This document shows positions 52,860 through 63,649 of a DNA stretch of 64,000 bases, piece by piece. The stretch is from Mesostigma viride (taxonomy: Eukaryota; Streptophyta; Mesostigmatophyceae; Mesostigmatales; Mesostigmataceae). Location of the stretch: the NCBI GenBank assembly GCA_009746045.1, contig RPFO01000434.1, positions 107,001-171,000 on the forward strand, in the 5' to 3' direction. The notes below the pieces were generated by a model. The model was not told the DNA's origin, ran no database searches, and saw only the letters and a program-made list of their open reading frames with translations. The number at the start of each line of letters is the position of its first letter. Positions within the stretch are counted from its first letter, which is position 1. The translations under genes and the position numbers were made by a program.

Positions 52860-53523
52860 TAGGGTTGTACCGAATAGTGTTCCGAATACCGAATATCCCC
52901 CGAATACCGAACCGAACACCGAATATGTTCAGTATACGGCGAACGGTCTGTCCGTCTGAACATATTCGGTATCGGTATCGGGAGGCAAGCTCTACTTCCG
53001 AATATGTTCGGTATCGAAATCGGGACACCCTACTATTCGACGAATATATTCGTAGTTCCGAATATCGAATAGTAGTACCCCTACTAGCGGGCGGCGCAGC
53101 CTCCAGCCTCCACTCACCAGCTGGCGCGGTCATGCCTCCGCCGACTCAAGTTAGGCCAACGCCCAAAAGCTGAATGCACTATGCAGGGAAGGCAACTGTG
53201 CTCGTCTAAAGTATTAAACACTAAGTGTATCTCAATATATAATTGATACAAAATAATTAATATAAGTCTCATTAATATAAATGATACAACTCATACAAGT
53301 TGTCTATCTAATACGTTATAGTAGCTACTGTCGTCATTATTCGATCGGCGTCCGAATAGTTCGGAGAACTATTCGGTGTTCGATTCGGGAAGGGCCCTTC
53401 AGCTCCGAACATATTCGGTATCGGTATCGGGAGGCTCCAAATATATTCGGCATCGGGTTCGGGGCACCCCCCTGGTCCGAGTATCCGATTCGGCAAGCCA
53501 AAACGCTATTCGGTACAACCCTA
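52860..53523. mobile_element. Non-autonomous hAT-like element (MITE)
   Basis: 664 bp with inverted ends: left TAGGGTTGTACCGAATAG (52860-52877), right CTATTCGGTACAACCCTA (53506-53523), exact reverse complements over 18 bp. It is flanked by an identical 8-bp duplication ATACATGT (52852-52859 and 53524-53531). An 8-bp target duplication and a TAGGG-type end are hallmarks of the hAT superfamily. The interior is full of CCGAATA/TATTCGG sub-repeats in both orientations and has no transposase frame. It sits about 370 bp upstream of the ankyrin gene start. Confidence 0.88.
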
Positions 53524-53531
53524 ATACATGT

Positions 53532-53986
53532 TCTACGAGCTTACGACATGTCTTCTATTAGTTGATACTACATTATATTTACATGATGACCGGTAATTAC
53601 TTGCGACTGACATTTATCTTTTAAGTACCTTTTTCTTTGGTGTCACGCTGTTCAGGACCCTCGGCCGTTTCCAAATCTCTGCTCTCATGGGGAAAACAAC
53701 AGCAACAGCAACAACGGCCTGCTAGGGATCAAACTTGCCAATTGGCTCGCTCAGAGGTTATGTTATAATTGTATGTAAATCTCTTTGCTCTGATATATAA
53801 ATAGGAGCAGGTGTGACAAGGGTGTGCCGTGTGAGTGTGATTTTCCTTTAGGGATTCACAAATAATTAACCTGAGCTGTGTAGACATAACTATGAAGGGA
53901 TCCCATGCCCGGCCTAGTAAATGAGCTTATTTGATTGTGAAGTTATGATGCCATCCAAGTCACGAGGCGCCATGATTTACAGCTTG
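53532..53986. other. Intergenic spacer
   Basis: No supportable gene. A short (AGCAACA)-like run lies near 53697-53717. Confidence 0.5.
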
Positions 53987-54727
53987 ATTTACTAGAATAT
54001 GTCACATAATGCTCCTTTCTAAACCTTTCACCTATCACACTACCCTCAGTGGGTAACCAGCTGGTCGATACGTCAACTACATTTCGCCGCCTAGGACACC
54101 TTTTTTAGCGGGGAATGTGGTTCGGTCAAGTAGGGGAAAACGGTGGCAGCTCTCCGAGCGTCAGATACTTGAAATTCTCGTTACGTTCGTATCGAGAGTA
54201 GATTTCTGACAATTTTCCTCATTCGGACAGAACCGCAGTGAATTTCAGCATCCGTCCAGTACCAAAGCATGGACCTAGCAGGAATTCCGTCAGACATCTC
54301 GGAAGTAGCAATTTTTAGTATCGACCGGACTTGCGATAGTGTTCAGTACGAATTTGGCCTCCGTCAGGTCAGCAAGCGGCTTGGGAATAAACTGAACTGA
54401 ACTAAACGGTGGACTGTACTAAGAAATTCGTACTCAATTTTCGGAGGGAAATATTCGACCAAGGACTAGAGATTTCATCGAATTTTCAGAACTGGCCAAT
54501 TGATGCCAAATGGCGCGATTCTAGATAACAAGTGTTGCTTTACTGGTATCCGACGGTGCCGAACTTCGAAATTGAATTTGTAACCCCCGCCGTATTGACG
54601 GAACCACATTCTCGCATAAATTGGGTTTCCGCGGTGGCGAAATGTAGTCGGTGGTACCTCTGAACCTAATGATATTCCTATTGCTCAATAAAAATACCCA
54701 TTTACCCGGAAATTTACTAGAATATGT
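53987..54727. mobile_element. Possible foldback element between 16-bp direct repeats
   Basis: ATTTACTAGAATATGT occurs at 53987-54002 and again at 54712-54727, in the same orientation. Inside, two segments are imperfect inverted copies: around 54080-54135 (CTACATTTCGCCGCC, GAATGTGGTTCGGTC) and around 54590-54640 (reverse complement CTACATTTCGCCACC, GAATGTGGTTCCGTC). No transposase is encoded. It may be a mobile element with an unusually long target duplication, or an unrelated hairpin. Confidence 0.45.
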
Positions 54728-54806
54728 ATTGTGCATTAGTTTGCGGATTCTGCGTCGTGGCGACACTGACTGAATTCACGGCATCGCGCCGTGTGACACT
54801 CCATGA

Positions 54807-55076
54807 TTATCCGTCGGTAAAACAGATAACAACACAAGCTCTCCCTAACCTGGCTCGCAAGCTAGTTTGCCATAAAATAGATATGTCGAGGTTGCTGGGG
54901 AGGTTGGAGACGAGCAGCTGACGGAAGTACTTTGCCGCGTCCTTTTGGCCGCAATTAAGTAGACGGTCTACAATTAGGAGTGTCTGATGTCTCCAGCGCT
55001 TCGAAGAGAACGCTAATTGTCTGCTAAGGGAAGTCTGCGCTGTCTGCGCAGCATGTATGTTAATAAATAATTGCAT
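54807..55076 (-). CDS. Unassigned open frame of 89 codons
   Basis: An open frame with ordinary amino-acid composition (for example LLIVDRLLNCGQKDAAKYF) in an AT-richer region. No family recognised and no convincing splice context; it could be an exon fragment, part of a transposon or chance. Confidence 0.2.
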   Translation of the reverse strand: MQLFINIHAAQTAQTSLSRQLAFSSKRWRHQTLLIVDRLLNCGQKDAAKYFRQLLVSNLPSNLDISILWQTSLRARLGRACVVICFTDG

Positions 55077-55483
55077 ACCTCAAAACATATATACGGTTTA
55101 TTAGAGGGTATCGTTGCCTTAGCGAGCATGGGATCACTGTGCCTTCTCCGCCAGCTGCGTTATATAAACAAGGTTGGCTGTCCTGACACTTTTTGGCTGC
55201 ATAGCTCTATATTATTAATGCACTCCTAACCTTACATATATGGCTGAAATAATTTAGTGGATAACACGTGTCCTACTGGCTACTATATGGGTAATGTGTA
55301 ACACATGTATAAGACATGTCCTTCTCGGGAAAGGGTGTCTTCACAACCTCGATAATGTGGGAGTTGCTCAGGCTGTAGAGGCTTTCCACTTTCCTGAGCC
55401 AGTTTGGGCCCTAGCCAGAAACAATGTGCAGTGGGAAGCGGTTCTGCGGCACCGGCGGTAGGACCGGTTCGCTTAGTCGCGCC

Positions 55484-55502
55484 CCCCCCCCCCCCCCCCC
55501 TG
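55484..55502. repeat. Poly-C run
   Basis: About 18 consecutive C residues; the exact length is likely to be error-prone. Confidence 0.9.
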
Positions 55503-55639
55503 TTTGGGCTCAAATACTCATGGCTGCCACAGACTGTGTCCGAGAATTGCACTTGGGAGCGGAAATGCATTATTGTTACGCCCACATGTCTTGGTCCTTA
55601 CTGCCCGCTCATAAATTTCTTACTACCTACACTTGGGCT

Positions 55640-56040
55640 TTACTTCCTTGTTTGTTGCTGCCCAGGTTGTTATTACCCACACTGACTCCTTCCTGCCCGC
55701 TTGCCGCGCATGGCTGTTACTACTACCCACACTGACTCATTACTGCCCCGCTTGCCGCGTATGGCCGTTGCTATGTGTTATACTACCCAGGCTTGGTGAC
55801 TGCTTGGCTGTCACGGTCACCACGTACAGGCTGCTTTGTTTTGCAACAATCAATCGGGAGATTTGACTCTCGGGGTACTCTGCTTGGGTACGATGCGCGA
55901 GTAGTAGCTGTTGGCACCTGCAACAGCACGGTGAAAGTTGCCTCCAGGTTCATGACACGTGCGTGGGTCGTTGCTGCTGGTACCTGCAACAGCACATCGA
56001 GGGTTAATAAACTCCAGGTTCACAACAGGAATGGGGTCTA
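55640..56040. repeat. Two short tandem duplications
   Basis: TACTACCCACACTGACTC-type units of about 58 bp repeat near 55660-55790. A unit of about 78 bp with GGCACCTGCAACAGCAC repeats near 55900-56030. No gene evident. Confidence 0.7.
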
Positions 56041-56389
56041 GTGCCACCAATGCCTCCAGCCACGGCATCGGGCAGATGCCAGCACCTACTGGTACCCCTT
56101 GCCAATGGTTTGATGGTGTGCCAATGGTGGTGTTGGATTCAAACCATACAAAGCATGATAAACTTGAGATGAAGTTGAGGCCAGCATCAAACTAACAATC
56201 TGACCAAGCCAGAAGAGTTAGTAGTGGACTGGTGTACACGGGAAATAAGTACCCACAATTATTATAGTTGTTTCCAGGCTAGTCGTCGCACTTAAGGCTA
56301 TGGGTGCGGCCTGGGTGGTTTCCCTCAGCAGTCAGAAGATCCCGTATAACATTCTGCCATTTTGTGCAATGTCAATCTCGACGTAAAGA

Positions 56390-59221
56390 ATGGATGTGGG
56401 TAGCCCTGGAAATGTCCCCACCCGAGACACGCCAGCTGTCGCGCTCACAGCTCCGCCAGCTGTTGTGCTCGCAGACCTGCCAGCTGTCACGCTCGCAGAC
56501 CTGCTCTCCGTGGCTGGCTTGGGCGCCCAGTTATTTCACCACCTGCCACTGCTGGACCGGGTGCGACTGCGAGGAGTGAGCCGCGGTTTCCGGTCCGCGG
56601 TGGACGATTCATGGGCGTCGTTGACGCGGCTATCTGGCAACGACCTCGCAGCTGTCGACCGCCGTGACAGCTGGCTCTGCGGACTTCTCTGGCTGCTCCC
56701 GCACTGCCCCCACCTGCGTGCCTTTGTCGCGGGCAAGTCCTGGCTGTACCCGTACTTCAAGGAAGATGGGCTCGAGATGTTGGTTGGGGACGAGAGTGAG
56801 GATGTGTTGGATGATGGCGGTGACATCAGCATCGGTGGTGACATCAGCAGCGTAGATCTTTGAGCATGAGGATGACGATGGGGTTTCGGAGGCAGAGGAG
56901 GGGGAGGAGGGCCCCGGGGAGGAGGGAAAGGGGGAGGGGGCAGGGGAGGGGGAGGGGGAAGAAAACAGAAAAGGGGGAGGAAAGGGGACAGGGGCAGGGG
57001 AAGGGGAAGGGGAGAGGGAGGACAAGGCGAAGAGGGAGGGAAAGGGGCCCTTCCGGGTGCACACTATGTGGTGGAATGAGGTGACTGCACCTCAGGTGCT
57101 ACAGAGCCTTGCGGACCATTGCAGAAACCTGTGCCACCTGGACTTGGAGGGCTGTGCAGGCGAGCTCAAAGACGAGGACTTGGCCGCGTTTGTCGTCCAT
57201 TTCCCCCGCCTGCGGCTGCTGAACGTACCCCACTGCCCCGTGGGGGACGGCACGATGGCTGCGCTGGCGTCACACTGCCCAGAGTTGCGGCACCTGCACA
57301 TGTCTTATTCCAGCAACGTCACCGATGACGGCATTCGTTCCATCGCCGTGGGGTGCCCTCATCTGGCCACCCTCAAGGCTGTGTTTTGTTTGCGTGGGGG
57401 TCACCGACGCAGGCATGCTGGCGGTCGCGGAGAACTGGCACCAGCATCTATCACACCTTGACGTGTCTGACGGGTGCGTGACGCTCGCCGGCTGTTACCC
57501 CGTGCTTCAGAATTGCTCGCAGCTTCGCGTGCTCGAATGCGGAGGAAGTGTCGTGGATGAGGCTACTCTTGCCCGTCGCCATGCCACCGGACCGCTGCCA
57601 CAACACCCAACACTAGCGCCGCCACTGCCGTCAGTGCTGCTAAGCGGCACTGTAGAAGCTGAGACCAGCCAGCCCCTTAGGGGGGGGCGCATCGCGGAAC
57701 GGTAGACAAGCTTCCTGGCCACTCCGGCACTGGCACTTGAGGGGCGTGGAAGGTCTCTCGGACGTCCATCTGGCGGCCGTGCTCAAGCGATGCCCGTCCC
57801 TGGAGACCCTGGAGGTGGCGCGCAACTCTCTCGTGACAGATGTGAGCATGATCGCCCTCGCGCACTGCCCCCGCTTGCGCCACCTGGACGTGGGCGACAA
57901 CGCCTGCGTGACGGGGGACGGGATCCGCGCGGTGGCGGCGTGCTGCCCACGGTTGCGTCACCTGGACGTCATGTCGGGATGTGCCAGCGTGACAGACGGC
58001 AGCATCGAGTCGATCGGGGCAAACTGCCCAGGGCTGCAGACCTTGCGTGCAGCCGGCTGTGCGATCGGTGACGCGGCCGTGTCGGCCATAAGGCTGCAAT
58101 TGTCGGGGTCTGCGGACGCTCCAGCTGGCAGGGTGCGCCGCAGTGATCGATGCCAGCATAACCGGCATTACTAGCAAAAGCGGCATGAGCGGCTTTAATA
58201 CCAAAAGCAACATCAGCAGCAAGAGCAGCATGAGTGGGGGCTTCAAACGGCTACGCCATATGGATCTGTCGGGCACGGGCATTGGAGATGTGGGCTGCGC
58301 GCACTTGTTGCGACATTGCCTCAGTCTCTGTGAGCTGGACGTCCATCGCACTGATCTGTCCTCCTTCTCCCATCCATTGAGTCGTCAACACTCCTTTCCA
58401 CAGGATGACATGGTTGTCAATGCTTCCCTCACGGCTTCTGCAGGCTCCGTGCCAGTGATCTCCCCCACGGGCCGGGAATTAAAAAGGGTCGCTTTGCGGT
58501 AGGATCGGATGGGCTGGAAAAGCGGTGGGGTCGGATGTGTTGGTTTTAGAAGAACCGTCCTCACAAAGTGTTTCTGTGGGCCACCAACCTGTGGCTCCGC
58601 TGCGCGTTCATGGGACCAACCCGTCTTCCTTCTCACAGGGTGCTCCTCTCATGGATGATGATACACTCACGCCCGGCCCCTGTGCTTAACACGGTTGGTG
58701 GTCATGGAGGGCCCCCCGTTCGCAGGGATCCTGTTCATGCCTGCCAGCAGACGAATTCCCGGATTTGCGAGCGGTTAGAGAAGTCGGACGTCCGTTTCTG
58801 CCCCCGGTTGACGGAGTCTAGCATTTCCGCGCTGGTGGCGGCGTGTGGTCGCCTGAGGTATCTGGCCATTGTGGGTTGCGCCGCTGCCACGGATGCCAGT
58901 ATGTCCTCAGTGGCGCAGCACTGCCATGAGTTGCGGTTTCTGGATTTACAGGGCTGCAAGGGTGTATCAAATGTCGGCATTAGGGCGATCGCGCAGGGCT
59001 GTTTATGGCTGCGTGAGCTCAGTGTGAAGGGCTGCATAGGGGTGACGGATGACGGAATCGTGGCTGTCGTGAGAGCGTGCGAGCAGCTGCGCGTGTTGAA
59101 CGCGCTGGGTTGTTGCAAAGTGACGGATGCCAGCTTGAGGGTGGTGCGGGACCATGGGCAGCGACTGGAGTATCTCTACCTCTGCAAGCCTGCGGTCCAA
59201 GGTTGCGTATGGCGAAGGTGA
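56390..59221 (+). pseudogene. F-box-like / leucine-rich-repeat (LRR-CC) gene with several frameshifts
   Basis: The N-terminal frame (from ATG 56390) has an F-box-like stretch, LGAQLFHHLPLLDRVRLRGV followed by SRGFRSAVDDSW. About 15 cysteine-containing LRRs follow (HCRNLCHLDLEGC, HCPELRHLHM, CCPRLRHLDV, GCLWLRELSVKGC). This is the GRR1/AMN1/FBXL layout of substrate receptors in SCF ubiquitin ligases. The coding trace changes frame near 56860 (extra T; an acidic Glu/Gly linker follows), near 57400-57405 (G run), near 57680 (run of eight G, repeat continuity also lost) and near 58088 (GCCATAAGG). A possible intron runs from about 58499 (GCG|GTAGGA) to an AG near 58750. The frame errors favour a pseudogene; homopolymer assembly errors are the main alternative. 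Confidence 0.7.
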
Positions 59222-59710
59222 TGGCGGTGGTGACGGGGATGGTGGGGTTGATGGTGACAATGACAGCGATGACGACCATGATGATGTTGACAACAACGAT
59301 GACAATGACAGAGGGGATGACGACGATTACGACAACAAGGACGACAATGGCGACGATGATGGCGACAGCAGTGGTGGCAATAGTGCCAGCAGCCATGGTG
59401 CATGATGATGACGGTGGCAATGGTGGCAATGGTGGCAATGACGACAGTGGAAATGATGATGACAACAATGACAACAGGAATGACGACGTTACCAGAGGCA
59501 TCAGCAGCAACGACGGGAATGACAGTGCATGGTGATGGCAATGATGGTGGCAATGCCGACCATGGCGATGATGACAGTGGCGGCAATGATGGCGGCACCG
59601 AAAATGGCGAGGGTGATGAGAATGATGGTGATTGCGAGCACGCACGTTTGTTGGACAGCATTCTACGCTTTTGCAGCGTCGAGGTTTGGCCATGCAAAAG
59701 GACCAGGTAG
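59222..59710 (+). other. Asp/Asn/Gly-rich (GAT/GAC/AAT/GGC) tract after the LRRs
   Basis: Dense GATGACGAT/GGTGGCAATG trinucleotide-like sequence. Different frames read as DGDNDSDDDHDD, GGNGGNDDSGNDDDNN and then ENGEGDENDGDCEHARLL, ending at a stop at 59708-59710. It could be the frameshifted acidic C-terminus of the LRR gene, since the acidic composition is kept in different frames along the tract. It could also be an expanded non-coding repeat. Confidence 0.5.
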
Positions 59711-62420
59711 CTGCTAGCGCTTTCTCTTGCTAGTTAGGGACATGCGTACCCTAGTATCATGTACCTTAGTATCCTCGGCAGGCTCGAACTACCATGGTCC
59801 AGATTCTCCCGATTTCTGGCCTGCACTGGTTGTCTCCTTGAGATAGTACCGTAGTGGCCATAATCACTTTGCGACAAACTAATTTTGCAAATCGACCTCG
59901 CAAACCGCTTTTGATGGGCTTCATTTTGGGCCGCAAAGTTCAAAGTTACCGCGCCACGCCGCACAGCCCGTCTAGCCAGCGAACCCGTCGGCGCGCCACA
60001 AATTCGCGATATTTATTTGATTAAATGAGACAACTAATATTATTTCATGAAGTATATTATGATCAGTACTACCAAATGACCCAATTGATCAATCAAATCA
60101 CTTATTAGGAAGGTAATCATTAAGGGGACGTGGCGCGCCGAATATTTTCCGCGCCAAAAAATTCGCGGTACCGTCCGTACGGTGTATAATGTGTGCCCGG
60201 ACCGCTCAACCCTCGCGGAAGTGGCCATGGCGGCATGCCTTTATGCAATATTAATCGATATGGCACGTAAACAGCTAGAAAAAATGCTTGAATTTCGCAG
60301 AAGATTAGTTGATGACCTCATTGCGTGGCGGAAAGTTTACGGTTTGCAATATCGCTAATTTCTCGAACGGCTACGGGCGCGGGGGTCCAGGATATATAAT
60401 TTCTCTTGCGGATCATGAAATTTAATGCAGGTTTACGGCAGCTATTGTGAGGCAACGTAGGCTCTAAAGAGCGATTATGAAGCTAACTTAATGGTGTTGT
60501 CGAGTTTGTGCCGAAGCTTCCCGGTTTCTTTTACATTTCCGGCATTCAAGGTAAGAACCTACGCAGGCCTGCGCAGGTCGCCTTCGACGTATTCACGGAA
60601 GGCGCACCTTCCTTGTTCGCCTGATCAATGGATGATGTCTTTTATTGTTCGAGCTTGCGTGCCAGTTTATGCATGAAACATTTCCACGCAGGCAGGTGCA
60701 TTAACGTCGGCCTTTCGCCTTTTTTTCGGGCAGTTTCCCTGCAGGAAGCGCTCCATTTCTTTCGGTTGCATCGTCAGATTCCTAGCTATTTCGTACAATT
60801 TCGTGTAGTTTGTGGCTGGCATGCTAAATGCGCCGAGGTCAAGTTGTTGGTTATGTGTTGACATTTGTTTTCCATAATCCTTTGGACGTGACCTTGCTCA
60901 GACGCTTTGTTATGTGCCGGATCTGACACGCCTGTTTTAGAACGACATCCGGCATGTGCCTACAGGCTAACAAGCTGGCATCAGCTTCTTAGCAAATTGC
61001 CCTATTGGAAAGGAAGGTGAGAGTGGTTCTTTTGCTGGCCATACTGCATGAGTGGCATTGCATTAGATAGGTGTTTCCATTGCTTTCCTTGAGCTATAAC
61101 CATTAAGACTTCCCTGCTATGTGTGCAGCAAGGCAAGCTGGATAGGATGTGAATGCTTGGCATACAACATGTATGATTTGCTGCCAAGTTTGCAGGCTGC
61201 AGTTGCCTCTATTGCTTGGGCAGTCTTTCTAAGGTTTTTACACGTATACTTGCTGAGTTCTTGGCATAAATTTACATGGTAACCTTGGGCTGAGCTTAGT
61301 GTATGCTCTCTTGGTGCGTGTATGCCTAGCGATGGTGTTGCTATTCGCACGCTGGCAAGGCTGGCCATGCTGAGGGCAGGGGAGGGCAGATGAGGTGCCT
61401 AGCCTTTTCTTATGTTGTGTGATCGAGTTGGGCATGTTTTTTGGCTTCTTGGATGGAAAACATGATGCCTAGGTGGCCTTATACACAGAAAAACCTCATT
61501 TAGCGTATGTTCAGGTTTGAGCACGCCAAACGCAATAACTTGAGCTAGACTTGTCGGAATTACCTGGGACTTGGACCACTGCTGTCCCCCTGTTAGCCGG
61601 ATTTTCGCTACATTTTGTTGCCTAATCTGAAGTGTTTATGACATGTTTATTCCCAATGTCCGGTAAAAAAAGGGTACTTTTGCGGGGAAAACAATAACTG
61701 TTCAAGGTTTTGTCATTTTCATGATGTAAATAGCTCAGCAAGCTACAAACTCAGGGAACTATAGACGCTACATTTTTTTTTGCCAACAAATGAGTGCATG
61801 GGCTGGGGCATACATAGCCCTAATTAGCGTCTTTTTCTATTTATAGCGATATATTGGCGTATATGTGGGGGTAGTACCCCCAACAAGTGCATGGACAACT
61901 CACTAGAGATGTTATTTAGTGCCCCCAATCATAATTTAGCATGGTGCAACTGAAATTCAAGTGATATTAGCATGGGTCAAGTTTTAAGGTTTTTGGGGTG
62001 CCACCTCCCCTTAATCGATAAGTAGGTACAAGCCACTGACCATAAACAAGTCGATCGGCTCGCAAACATGAAACTTTGCCTTCATTATGGGTTGCAAACT
62101 ATAAATTTTACCTTTTTGGGGGTCGCAAAGTAGTTGAATCCATTAACCGTGGAACTCCAGGGTAACCAGACTCTTTATTAAAACAATGAGTGGAGCACAT
62201 ACAAAAGGCAGGCCACATCCCGGCCGCCGATGCTCATGCGAACACTTATTGCTTGGCAAAGGCTAGCCTTACCCCCAAACACGCAGGGAGGGTGGGTGGG
62301 AAAAGAAAAGAGGCCGACCTTAGCCAGGTGGGTTTGGTTTTGTCCTTTTTTGTGTATCATGCGGCCTTGGCCCGGACGGCATTTTTTCGCCACACAAATG
62401 TTGCGTGTGAACAAATGACG
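59711..62420. other. Intergenic region without supportable gene
   Basis: AT-richer than the exons. Open frames of 60-85 codons exist on both strands, but none has a domain signature. No tRNA-like cloverleaf or tandem array was noticed. Confidence 0.55.
60667..60864 (-). CDS. Unassigned small open frame (65 codons)
   Basis: Protein-like composition (YTKLYEIARNLTMQPKEMER, then a basic CPKKRRK patch). No family recognised and it may be chance. Listed only because its composition stands out in an otherwise empty stretch. Confidence 0.2.
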   Translation of the reverse strand: MSTHNQQLDLGAFSMPATNYTKLYEIARNLTMQPKEMERFLQGNCPKKRRKADVNAPACVEMFHA

Positions 62421-62423
62421 CAA

Positions 62424-62457
62424 TTAAATTAAATTAAATTAAATTAAATTAAATTAT
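62424..62457. repeat. (AATTA)n pentanucleotide tail
   Basis: About six perfect AATTA units. It lies downstream of the reverse-transcriptase fragment in its own orientation and could be the element's simple-repeat 3' tail; the link is inference. Confidence 0.8.
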
Positions 62458-62589
62458 AACATGCCTCCGTTGGGATATCATGTAGCACATATTCCATGAT
62501 GGATGGGTGGAGTGGAGGAAGCTGCGTAATCGAACTATAACCTATCAGAAAATAACCTAACTCTAAGCTATCTAGTCTAGAAAAGCCTA

Positions 62590-63393
62590 ACTACACTACT
62601 CATCAAAACGCCTCCTCCTCTTGGGGGGAGCCCTGGGGCTTGCCCACAGGGTCTGGCGTGTGAGCCTTGACAATCTTGTGCCACCGCGTCTTGTCCTGCG
62701 GCATGGCAGTCCAAAGACGGGATGGAGAGAGAGTGGATGCGGTGTTCAAACTGGGCTGGGACCACTAGGTCGTCCAGCAACATCTGGATGTAGTTCGTGA
62801 CAGGTTTCCCTACCCTTTTGGGAATGCCCTTGGGGCCAGGCCAGGTCAGAATGTGTCGCCCTGGCTGGCCAAGCCGCTGGGGGCCTGCGCCAGACCAAGG
62901 GCGGTGTCGACCTGGCTGGTGCGAGCAAGGTGTCCTACAAATGCTATCCTACGCTGCCTAATCTCGTCCGCTGCCTAATACGAGGCATACCATGATACAA
63001 AGACTCTGATGACGGGCGCTCGGAAAACCCTACGTCATTAAGGACCTGTCGGAGCATGATTCCTGTAAACCGTGCCGTTGAGCCTAGCTGCCAGTTTGGG
63101 TGTGAGTGTCCACGCCTCAGAGCGCCATACGTGAGCACCGTGAGGACGAGGACCTTGAAGAGCATGCGCTTGCGGTGCTCGCCCAGGCCCTTCAAGCGCC
63201 AGTAGGTCTTGAGCGAACGGAGCCTGGCCCAGGCCAGGCCGATGCGGGTGTCCACATCGTCTGCAGTGTCAGGGAGCCAACTCCCCAACAGTTTGAAGCG
63301 ATTGCGGAACGGGACCTCCGTCCCGTCAAGCAGGCGCGCTGCTGGGGGTCTCTGCCCTTTCTCCTGTTGTGCACACACAGGGATTAAAAGCAC
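62590..63393 (-). mobile_element. Decayed 3' end of a non-LTR (LINE) reverse transcriptase ORF
   Basis: Minus-strand frame with FRNRFKLLGSWLPDTADDVD, IGLAWARLRSLKTYW and LFKVLVLTVLTYGA, the region after the catalytic palm of LINE reverse transcriptases (typical pattern F-K-Y-L-G-S, R-I-x-x-A-W, L-F-x-x-x-V-L-x-x-L-x-Y-G). Downstream pieces continue in other frames: GRHILTWPGPKGIPKRVGKP, then QDKTRWHKIVKAHTPD, matching the usual R-P-x-x-x-W and D-R-x-x-W-R-x-I-V ends. At least two frameshifts and no palm domain: a 5'-truncated dead copy. Clade not resolved. Confidence 0.8.
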
Positions 63394-63566
63394 TTCGGTG
63401 CTCCGTGACTCCCCAACGGGAGCACGAGTTTAATTAATTAAGTAGCTTCCATCATCATTCCGTCATCATTCCGTCATCGCGGCTCACAGAAGGGCACCAG
63501 CCTTATGCTGGCATCTGCCACCCCTATAGTGACCCTATAGTGACCGCGGCCTGGGGTGGGGTATCA

Positions 63567-63593
63567 CCCTAAACCCTAAACCCTAAACCCTAA
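63567..63593. repeat. Interstitial (CCCTAAA)n telomere-like tract
   Basis: Nearly four perfect CCCTAAA units (the Arabidopsis-type telomere repeat, also found in many algae). The C-rich strand is on the plus strand, the wrong way round for a chromosome end lying to the right. Confidence 0.9.
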
Positions 63594-63649
63594 CACCGTC
63601 TCCAGACACCCACGGCATCCCCCCACCCTGGCTATCACCCTCCCACTGT

